Below, piece by piece: positions 6,542-12,106 of a stretch of DNA of 12,106 bases (positions within the stretch are counted from its first letter, which is position 1; every line of letters begins with the position of its first letter). The notes under the pieces are model-generated. The model made no database searches. It was not told the origin of the DNA and saw only the letters and a program-made list of their open reading frames with translations. The stretch covers positions 1-12,106 of the forward strand of contig DATGSF010000060.1 of NCBI GenBank assembly GCA_035302865.1, given 5' to 3'. The DNA is from DATGSF01 sp035302865. GTDB lineage: Bacteria > Bacteroidota > Bacteroidia > Chitinophagales > Chitinophagaceae. The translations under genes were made by a program, and so were the position numbers.

Positions 6542-7174
6542 TTAATGAATTACTTTAATTCTCCATAAACCTCTAATCGCATTTCCCAAGTATATTTCAT
6601 CCATAATATTAAGATGTGTATAATGCAAGCGACAAGGAATAATATTATGCTTTTGGGCAAATGCATGTTTGAATGTACTATCCACACAGCCAGTTGATAA
6701 ACAAGGAGTAAGCCACAAATTGGACTTTCTAAAGAATACTGCTGCAATACTAGATTCTGTTATAATATTGTCTTGATTAATAAAAAGTAAATCTTGAAAC
6801 TGAGGTTTTAATTTTAGAGCTTCACTATAGTTTTCTCTATGATTTGTTTTTAAATTTATAAACTTATCATTTAGATTATAAGTTATTTTATGGATTCCTA
6901 AAGATGTAGAATTTGTTGTGGGGAAAGCTCGGTGGTCCCAGGAGTAAATAAACTCTTTATTCCAGTAAATCCAGCTTAACCGATAGATACGACCAGTCTT
7001 TATGTATAAAGAAAACTCTTCTAAATCTTTGAGAATTAATGAAATAAAATCATTAATGTCAGGAATCCCTACTTGTAATGCCGTTTTTTTTATTCTAAAA
7101 ATATGCTGTTCAAGCAGAGGAATAAATCTCGGATAAACAGCGATGGTTTCAATAAATCGTAAGGAGTTATTCAT
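6542..7174 (-). CDS. Aminotransferase class IV family protein, PabC-like (short form)
   Basis: A 210-residue cytoplasmic protein of PLP fold type IV, the family of 4-amino-4-deoxychorismate lyase, branched-chain aminotransferase and D-amino-acid aminotransferase. The sequence begins near the family's FETI strand (residues 7-11), so the usual N-terminal 20-30 residues are missing. INLKTNHR (106-113) supplies the likely PLP-binding Lys109. LLFINQDNIITESSIAAVFF (129-148) is the family's strand and Glu140 region. LWLTPCLSTGCVDS (153-166) replaces the usual P.L..G.LPG.TR loop without its arginine, and EIYLGNAIRGLW (193-204) matches the E.FL.N..RG. block near the C-terminus. The ATG lies 3 bases after the dnaX stop, so the two are almost surely co-transcribed. 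A role in p-aminobenzoate/folate synthesis is the likeliest reading for a stand-alone short form, but the altered loop leaves the substrate uncertain, so I give no symbol. Confidence 0.75.
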   Translation of the reverse strand: MNNSLRFIETIAVYPRFIPLLEQHIFRIKKTALQVGIPDINDFISLILKDLEEFSLYIKTGRIYRLSWIYWNKEFIYSWDHRAFPTTNSTSLGIHKITYNLNDKFINLKTNHRENYSEALKLKPQFQDLLFINQDNIITESSIAAVFFRKSNLWLTPCLSTGCVDSTFKHAFAQKHNIIPCRLHYTHLNIMDEIYLGNAIRGLWRIKVIH

Positions 7175-7177
7175 ATA

Positions 7178-9016
7178 TTATTCCACATCAAATTTATATT
7201 TGGATTTTAAAACTGCAATATGAGGGAAATCTGCCACCATTTCATGAAAAATATCTAATTTAGAGATAGGCTTTTCGATCACAATTTCCTTTTTAGAGTC
7301 AGGATCTAATTGTGCTAAAACACGTATTATTTTATTTTGGGTTTTTTCTCTAATAAATTCTCTAAACTCCTCTGCTGCCTTTTCTGCATAACTCAGATTA
7401 ATTGTTGAATGACACATAAATCGTATTAAATCTTTGGATTCCAATACTATATCTACATGTTCTAATTGAGTTAACATAGGATGTTTTTCTGGAAAAGGCC
7501 TTAAGCTTTCTCTATATTCATCAAAATATTTATGAACTAATTCTAAATTAATTTCCACTTCTATCTCTTCATCTAAGGAATTAGCAACTTGTTGATGCAT
7601 ATCCTGTAGCGAAGTTCTTTTCTTTTTCAATTGCAATGAAGGTGGAGTGCTTGCAACTTGCGGTTTATTTTCTTTATGTAATTTTTTTAAAGCATTTTGC
7701 TCTTGATTCAATTTTAATGAAGGGGGAGCAGTGCTTTCTTTTTTATTCTCTTCCTTTGGTTTAGTTTGCAGATTTTGTTCTTCAGCTTCAGAGATGATAT
7801 TTTCATCACGAGCATTTCCTGTATTATTATTTTTATTTTCTAATTGATTTATTGCTACCTTATCATGCTTTTTTTTTACACTATCAAGTTCTGGACTAGG
7901 GATTTGACTAAATTGATTCAAATGTGCCAACTTAATTAAAGTTACCTCAAGTAGCAATTTTTTATTTAAAGTAATTTTATAATCTAATTCCGTTTTGTTT
8001 AAAATAGATAAGGCATTGATTATGAATGTCTCTTCTATGATATTAGCTTGTTGGTAATATTGACTTTTAAACTCTTCAGGTAAATCAATTAATTGTAATA
8101 AACGTTCATCTTTACTCAATAATAAGTTTCTAAAATGTTCCGCCAAACCTTCGATAATCATATCTCCTTCAAAACCTAATTGTAAATGCTTATCTAAAAT
8201 GATTAGTGCATGCGCATAATCTTGTCTTAAGAAGGCTTCTGTCCATTCGAAATATACACTTGCATCTAATATATTTAAATGCTCAATGACAGAATCATAA
8301 TTAATATTTTGGTTTGAAAAACTTGCAATTCTGTCCATTATTGATAGAGCATCACGCATTCCACCTTCCGCTTTTTGAGCAATGATATGCAAGGCATTCA
8401 TATCATATTTGATATTTTCTTTTTCACAAATCCTAGCTAAATGTTCTGCAATATCTTTTATTTGAATTCTTTTAAAATCAAAGATTTGACATCTTGATAA
8501 AATAGTAGGTAGTACTTTATGCTTTTCTGTTGTTGCTAGTATGAAAATCGCATAATGTGGAGGCTCTTCTAATGTTTTTAAAAAAGCATTAAATGCTGAG
8601 GTACTAAGCATATGAACCTCATCAATAATATAGATTTTATATTTTCCTTGTTGCGGTGCAAAACGTACTTGTTCGGTCAAACTTCTTATATCATCTACTG
8701 AGTTATTACTTGCAGCGTCCAATTCGAAAATATTCATATTTGCATTTTGTTCAAAAGCAAGACAGGTGTCACACTGTCCACAAGCTTCTAAATCTGGAGT
8801 TGGATTTGTGCAATTAATTGTTTTTGCCAAAATTCGAGCACAAGTAGTTTTTCCTACACCTCTTGGTCCAAAAAATAGATATGCATGTGCAATTTGGTTA
8901 TTTCTAATTGCATTTTTTAAGGTTGTAGTTATATGTGCCTGTCCCACAACGCTTTCAAAAGTTTGCGGACGGTATTTTCTTGCTGAAACTAAATAGGGTT
9001 GAGACATAATTTCCAT
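7178..9016 (-). CDS. dnaX: DNA polymerase III clamp-loader subunit gamma/tau
   Basis: A 612-residue clamp-loader ATPase that helps load the sliding clamp and, as tau, ties the polymerase to the replisome. Domains in order: an AAA+ module with Walker A GPRGVGKT (50-57), a zinc-binding set Cys69, Cys79, Cys82, Cys85, Walker B IYIIDEVHML (128-137), sensor 1 ATTE (161-164) and the SRC arginine-finger motif (174-176); a lid and the collar domain III to about residue 370; then a charged linker (about 378-485) and a tau-specific C-terminal domain (about 485-612). A run of nine A at codons 380-383 lies at the border between the gamma part and the tau extension, and both other frames stop at once after it. 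Two ATGs are possible (Met1, Met4); MSQPYLVSARKYRP from Met4 is the more typical N-terminus. Met1 leaves 2 bases after the upstream stop, Met4 leaves 11. It lies between the YfhO gene and the aminotransferase gene in one tight run. Confidence 0.97.
   Translation of the reverse strand: MEIMSQPYLVSARKYRPQTFESVVGQAHITTTLKNAIRNNQIAHAYLFFGPRGVGKTTCARILAKTINCTNPTPDLEACGQCDTCLAFEQNANMNIFELDAASNNSVDDIRSLTEQVRFAPQQGKYKIYIIDEVHMLSTSAFNAFLKTLEEPPHYAIFILATTEKHKVLPTILSRCQIFDFKRIQIKDIAEHLARICEKENIKYDMNALHIIAQKAEGGMRDALSIMDRIASFSNQNINYDSVIEHLNILDASVYFEWTEAFLRQDYAHALIILDKHLQLGFEGDMIIEGLAEHFRNLLLSKDERLLQLIDLPEEFKSQYYQQANIIEETFIINALSILNKTELDYKITLNKKLLLEVTLIKLAHLNQFSQIPSPELDSVKKKHDKVAINQLENKNNNTGNARDENIISEAEEQNLQTKPKEENKKESTAPPSLKLNQEQNALKKLHKENKPQVASTPPSLQLKKKRTSLQDMHQQVANSLDEEIEVEINLELVHKYFDEYRESLRPFPEKHPMLTQLEHVDIVLESKDLIRFMCHSTINLSYAEKAAEEFREFIREKTQNKIIRVLAQLDPDSKKEIVIEKPISKLDIFHEMVADFPHIAVLKSKYKFDVE
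7595..7726 (-). repeat. Repeated PPSLxL motif in the tau linker
   Basis: Two copies of one motif lie 27 residues apart: residues 431-447 (7676-7726) and 458-474 (7595-7645). Both read PPSL, one residue, L, six residues, L, two residues, L or M, then H, without any gap. The rest of the linker is Lys/Asn/Gln/Glu-rich and shows no other repeat. Confidence 0.8.
7863..7879 (-). promoter_or_regulatory. A9 slippage site in dnaX, candidate signal for making gamma
   Basis: Read on the minus strand the site is GTA AAA AAA AAG CAT GAT. The nine consecutive A (plus-strand T run 7869-7877) include the heptamer A AAA AAG, the same one used for -1 frameshifting in E. coli dnaX, and the run equals the A9 used for transcriptional slippage in Thermus thermophilus dnaX. 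A -1 shift, or one extra A, gives Ala then TGA (7863-7865), a 384-residue product. A +1 shift, or one lost A, reaches TAG (7855-7857) five codons on. I see no convincing downstream hairpin, which favours slippage in transcription over programmed ribosomal shifting. Confidence 0.55.
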
Positions 9017-9018
9017 TT

Positions 9019-11529
9019 TTATTTTGCTGTTTTCTTCTTATTCCAAATAATTAAGTTTTGAACAGCTGCAACTATTAATAACAAAGTTAAGCCTATGCTT
9101 CCAATAAAACCAAGTCGTTCTCCTTTTTCAAAGGAAGGAGCTTCGAAATAAAAGCTTATTGTATGCTCACCTGCGGGGATTTCTAAGCCTCTTAATAAAA
9201 AGTTTACTTCATGAATTTCCACTTCTTTATTATCTATTTTTGCTACCCATCCTTTAGGATAATAGATATCTGAAAAAACTGCAAATCCGTCATTTTCATT
9301 TTTAGAAGTAAAAATTAGCTCATTGGGCTTATAGCTTTTTAAAATTATGGAAGCATTATCATCATCTGATAAATTCCATTGAGTGCTTTTTAATTTTTGT
9401 GCAAAATCCTCTGTTATAACAACTTCCTTTTCAGGTTTAAAATCACTATCGCTTTGGGGATTTCCTAAAGAAGCAGCCTCTAGGGCATTTAAAGCTTCTT
9501 TTTTATTATTTACTATTTTGCTTTTTTCTACAAACCAAGCATTTCCTAAAGCATTAGGATTTATTTGATATATTTCCTGTCCTTCATTATTTCTAGAGAT
9601 AATATATTTTGTGTTTAACATAGAAAGAACTGCCCCGTTGAATTTTCCTATATGTGCTGATATTAAATCTTGATATGCTTGCATTTTTGCTGGATGATAT
9701 CCACCAATAGATTTATGAAACGCTGAAGCTTTAGAATCATTAAAAGGACTTTGCCTTACATCATAAACTCGATAATATAAATCGGGATCTTCTTGTATTG
9801 CTTTATCTAAATCAGAGGGCTTGAATAACTGTTGGAATGTATATGCATCCATATAGTTATTCTCATTTAAATATTTCTTCCCAGTTGGGATTAAGTCTAT
9901 TAATGCTATAATAATTAATACAATTATTCCTATTTTCTCTTTTATTTTTCCTTTATAAAACGCCCATAGAGCCGTGAAAGTTAAGGCAGTGAATAATAAA
10001 GATTGAAACCAAGAACTCCAAGCTAAAGATTGCCTATCTTTCCTAAGAGCATTCAATACAGATTGAGTTCCTTGTTCTCCGAAAGCTTGAGAAAATTGTT
10101 GTTGTATTCCAGCATCGGCAGTGCCAGTAAAACTGTATATAAATGCAATATTTAATAAGGCTAAAGCAAAAAACGCAATAGAGATAATTCCCGTGTATTT
10201 TAGATGTTTCCATTGAAGCTCTTTATTCTTTTCCAAGAAGAAGCTATGCAAACCCCAAATAGCTATAATTGCTAAAGCAAAACCTGTAATTGTCATAGCC
10301 ATATTTGGTGATCTGAATTTATTAAACATGGGAACATTGTCAAAAAGAAAATAATTAAACCAATCTAAATTATCACCATAAGAGAATAATAAACAGAGTA
10401 TCCCTCCTGCTAAAATCCACCATTTTATTTGTGACTTAATACTAAAAAGCCCTAAAACGGTTAAAATAAATAAAAATGCTCCCATGTACATAGGTCCTGA
10501 CAAGGAAGGTTGAGGCCCCCAATATGCTGGAGCGGTAGAGCTTAAGCTTTGTGCTTGATTATAAGGAACACCAAGTTTATTTAATGCTTCAGCATAATTC
10601 GAATTAGAACCTAAATCGTAAGAACTAGCAGCTCCAAAGATATTAGGGATAAACATGGAATAGGTTTCGCCTAAACCATTGCTCCATTGGAAAGCGTATG
10701 ATTTATCTAAACCACCATTAGTTTCCTCTGATAAAACGCTGTTCCCTCCTCGCATAGAAAATTCATTATAATCTAAAGTTTGAATAATTCTAGAGCTAGA
10801 GGATAAAAATCCAAGAACTACAATTGCGAATAGCGATAATGAAGCAATAGTCCAATTTTTTAAAGTTTTTGTTTTAAGAGCATCAACTAAAAATCCAAGT
10901 GCAAAGAGTAGGCAGAATATTCCTCCATAAAATATTATTTGATAATGTCCTGCATCTAAAAAGAAAGCCAAGAATACCCCTGCAATGGCAGCGCCTTTAA
11001 TATAGTTTCCTCTGTATGCCCAGACTATACCTGCAGTAATACCAGGCAAGAATGCTAAATCTACCATTTTTGTATTATGACCTGCAGCTATGATTATTGG
11101 ATGGTAACTTGCAAAACCAAAGATTATTGCACCGAGGATTCCTATTATTGGCTTAATCCTTAAAGCTTGGCTTAATAAATAAAAGCTGAGCATAGCCCAA
11201 AAGAAAAAGTAAAATGGATTAAAAGGTTGACCTATCTTGTATCCCATTAACTTATGCCAAACTCTTTGAAATATATTTGATTCTGCATAATAATCAATCA
11301 TTACAGAAGGCATTCCTCCAAATTGTGCATTTGACCATTGAGGATTTTCGCCAGTTTTTTTATAATAATCTATTGTCTCTTGTGCACCATATGCCCAAGT
11401 AAAATAGTCATGACTATTAAGTTTATCACCTTGCAGAGCAGGTGTATTAAATAATGCAGAAAGGGCAATAAATGCTACAATTGCAATAATATGATAAAGA
11501 TATTTAGATAAAAAAGAGGAAAAATTCAT
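9019..11529 (-). CDS. YfhO-family polytopic membrane protein
   Basis: An 836-residue inner-membrane protein of the YfhO family, which is thought to have a GT-C-like glycosyltransferase fold; Gram-positive YfhO has been tied to lipoteichoic acid glycosylation, while the role in Bacteroidota is not known. The first segment spans about 12-28, followed by a soluble loop with the family-typical HDYFTWAYGAQE (40-51) and FGGMPS (70-75). About a dozen more hydrophobic segments follow between 105 and 548. The periplasmic region from about 550 to 805 ends in YYPKGWVAKID (756-766) and FLLRGLEIPAGEHTISFYF (777-795), the usual C-terminal beta-rich signature. A last membrane helix at about 806-830 precedes a lysine-rich tail. 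It has no recognisable Shine-Dalgarno sequence. Its stop is 2 bases before the first possible dnaX start, so the two are likely co-transcribed, probably from a -7 element at 11590-11597. Family confident, substrate unknown. Confidence 0.92.
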   Translation of the reverse strand: MNFSSFLSKYLYHIIAIVAFIALSALFNTPALQGDKLNSHDYFTWAYGAQETIDYYKKTGENPQWSNAQFGGMPSVMIDYYAESNIFQRVWHKLMGYKIGQPFNPFYFFFWAMLSFYLLSQALRIKPIIGILGAIIFGFASYHPIIIAAGHNTKMVDLAFLPGITAGIVWAYRGNYIKGAAIAGVFLAFFLDAGHYQIIFYGGIFCLLFALGFLVDALKTKTLKNWTIASLSLFAIVVLGFLSSSSRIIQTLDYNEFSMRGGNSVLSEETNGGLDKSYAFQWSNGLGETYSMFIPNIFGAASSYDLGSNSNYAEALNKLGVPYNQAQSLSSTAPAYWGPQPSLSGPMYMGAFLFILTVLGLFSIKSQIKWWILAGGILCLLFSYGDNLDWFNYFLFDNVPMFNKFRSPNMAMTITGFALAIIAIWGLHSFFLEKNKELQWKHLKYTGIISIAFFALALLNIAFIYSFTGTADAGIQQQFSQAFGEQGTQSVLNALRKDRQSLAWSSWFQSLLFTALTFTALWAFYKGKIKEKIGIIVLIIIALIDLIPTGKKYLNENNYMDAYTFQQLFKPSDLDKAIQEDPDLYYRVYDVRQSPFNDSKASAFHKSIGGYHPAKMQAYQDLISAHIGKFNGAVLSMLNTKYIISRNNEGQEIYQINPNALGNAWFVEKSKIVNNKKEALNALEAASLGNPQSDSDFKPEKEVVITEDFAQKLKSTQWNLSDDDNASIILKSYKPNELIFTSKNENDGFAVFSDIYYPKGWVAKIDNKEVEIHEVNFLLRGLEIPAGEHTISFYFEAPSFEKGERLGFIGSIGLTLLLIVAAVQNLIIWNKKKTAK

Positions 11530-11589
11530 AAGTTCCTAATTATTTTAGTATAATTTATAATTGAAAAGACTAAGATAAATAATCTAAAG

Positions 11590-11597
11590 CAAATCTA
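11590..11597 (-). promoter_or_regulatory. Candidate -7 element for the YfhO-dnaX run
   Basis: On the minus strand this is TAGATTTG, a full match to the Bacteroidota TAnnTTTG element, 60 bases ahead of the YfhO start codon. No TTG is found 17-23 bases upstream, so the call rests on the -7 match and position alone. Confidence 0.4.
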
Positions 11598-11617
11598 TAA
11601 ATGTTTTATGATTGAAT

Positions 11618-11625
11618 TATCTTTG
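11618..11625 (+). promoter_or_regulatory. Candidate -7 element for the TPR protein gene
   Basis: TATCTTTG is a full match to the Bacteroidota TAnnTTTG element. Transcription starting about 7 bases on would leave a leader of roughly 16 bases before the ATG at 11648 and would exclude the TTG at 11612 as a start. A -33 element at the expected distance is not evident. Confidence 0.45.
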
Positions 11626-11647
11626 CTGCAATATTAAATTAGTTAAA

Positions 11648-11959
11648 ATGGACAGAATAGCTCAATTAAAAGAATTTTTGGCATCTTCACCGGAAGATCC
11701 TTTTTTGATCCATGCTCTAGCACTTGAATATAGAAAAATAGAAAAATACGAAGATGCATTAACTCAATTTTTATTAAATAAAGAAAAAAATCCAGACTAT
11801 GTAGGAACATATTATCATTTAGGGCAGTTGTACGAATGGATGGATAAGGAAGATGCAGCAAAGGAAGTGTATGAAATAGGAATGGAAAAAGCCAAAGTCC
11901 AAGAAGATCAACATGCTTTTAATGAACTGCGCTCTGTTTATGAAGAATTAATATTTTAA
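11648..11959 (+). CDS. Small TPR-repeat protein
   Basis: A 103-residue soluble protein made almost wholly of tetratricopeptide-type helix pairs. One repeat covers about 18-50 (the LALEYRKIEKYEDALTQF pattern, with small residues at the helix crossing and the Asn-Pro end), a second covers about 51-84 (YYHLGQLYEWMDKEDAAKEV), and a final helix (88-103) probably caps the stack. TPR proteins act as binding scaffolds; nothing here shows the partner. I start it at the ATG at 11648: the frame is open upstream to a TTG at 11612, but that would add a cysteine-rich, non-TPR stretch and would place the -7 element inside the coding region. It is transcribed away from the YfhO gene across a short shared promoter region and is followed by a long hairpin. 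There is no signal peptide, so it is likely cytoplasmic. Confidence 0.85.
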   Translation: MDRIAQLKEFLASSPEDPFLIHALALEYRKIEKYEDALTQFLLNKEKNPDYVGTYYHLGQLYEWMDKEDAAKEVYEIGMEKAKVQEDQHAFNELRSVYEELIF

Positions 11960-11990
11960 GAATATTAAAGCTTTTTGAATAAAACCGCTA

Positions 11991-12031
11991 AATTTGTCTA
12001 TTTTGAATATTTATATTCAAGTAGGCAAATT
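11991..12031. terminator. Long imperfect hairpin after the TPR gene, possible terminator
   Basis: The core TTGAATAT (12003-12010) and ATATTCAA (12013-12020) is a perfect 8-bp palindrome. It is extended outward by AATTTGTCTA (11991-12000) against TAGGCAAATT (12022-12031), with one wobble pair and one bulged base at 12001, giving about 19 pairs within 41 bases. A run of seven T follows only at 12042-12048, about ten bases after the stem, so terminator function is uncertain; a leader structure of the next gene or a binding site is also possible. Confidence 0.55.
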
Positions 12032-12051
12032 AATTATTTCGTTTTTTTGAA

Positions 12052-12080
12052 TTTGGATAGGGAGTAAATATTTACATTTA
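12052..12080 (+). promoter_or_regulatory. Possible promoter for a gene beginning at the right edge
   Basis: TTTG (12052-12055) and TACATTTA (12073-12080) are separated by 17 bases, the lower end of the Bacteroidota -33/-7 spacing range; the second element has one mismatch to TAnnTTTG. An ATG at 12103-12105 follows at a fitting distance, but only one base of its next codon is in the window, so a gene there cannot be shown. Confidence 0.3.
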
Positions 12081-12106
12081 GTAACAGATTAGCCTCAGTT
12101 TTATGA

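Noticed and set aside
8766..8996. Plus-strand 76-codon frame inside dnaX
   Set aside because: It is opposite the conserved AAA+ coding region and has no support of its own.
11612..11647. Upstream TTG start for the TPR protein
   Set aside because: It adds a cysteine-rich stretch without TPR character and overlaps the likely -7 element; the ATG at 11648 fits better.
1..12106. Defence island, prophage, CRISPR or mobile element
   Set aside because: I looked for transposases, integrases, repeat-spacer arrays, nucleases and toxin-antitoxin pairs and saw none; the window reads as a mainly housekeeping region.

Overview
The window is AT-rich chromosomal DNA from a member of the Bacteroidota; I cannot place it more finely than the phylum. 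The signs are several TAnnTTTG-type -7 promoter elements just ahead of genes, start codons without recognisable Shine-Dalgarno sequences, a compact eukaryote/archaeon-type prolyl-tRNA synthetase, a large YfhO-family membrane protein, a secreted GH123 glycosidase, and a thioredoxin-like protein of the kind common in this phylum. I see no tRNA, rRNA, CRISPR array, insertion sequence or phage gene.

Layout. (1) 1-2658, minus strand: a secreted Tyr/Gly-rich protein (1573-2658), a lipoprotein esterase of the SASA/SGNH type (694-1470), and a thioredoxin-like protein cut by the left edge (1-599). A hairpin terminator with a duplicated 3' part sits between the first two. (2) 2659-2814: a divergent promoter region. 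(3) 2815-4661, plus strand: proS followed after 14 bases by a small receiver-like protein of unknown role. (4) 4677-4710: a strong bidirectional terminator between converging genes. (5) 4728-11529, minus strand: a tightly packed run read as YfhO membrane protein, dnaX, an aminotransferase class IV (PabC-like) protein, then a secreted GH123-type glycosidase. The first two gaps are only 2-3 bases. (6) 11648-11959, plus strand: a 103-residue TPR protein, then a long hairpin and a possible promoter for a gene starting at the right edge.

Most of this is housekeeping: translation (proS), replication (dnaX), probably folate or amino-acid metabolism (the aminotransferase), and thiol chemistry. Two separate secreted enzymes, the SASA esterase and the GH123 hexosaminidase, suggest use of N-acetylgalactosamine-containing or acetylated glycans, but no SusC/SusD pair or other glycan-locus gene is present.

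The best candidate for overlooked biology is in dnaX. A run of nine A residues lies just after the conserved gamma domains, and both shifted frames stop within one to five codons. This is the arrangement expected if slippage makes a short gamma subunit of 383-388 residues beside the full-length tau. The tau-only linker also carries a motif repeated twice with identical internal spacing (PPSLxL, then Leu and His at fixed positions), which could be a docking site. A second point of note is the terminator between the Tyr/Gly-rich protein gene and the esterase, whose 3' arm and U-tract are tandemly duplicated directly against the esterase start codon.
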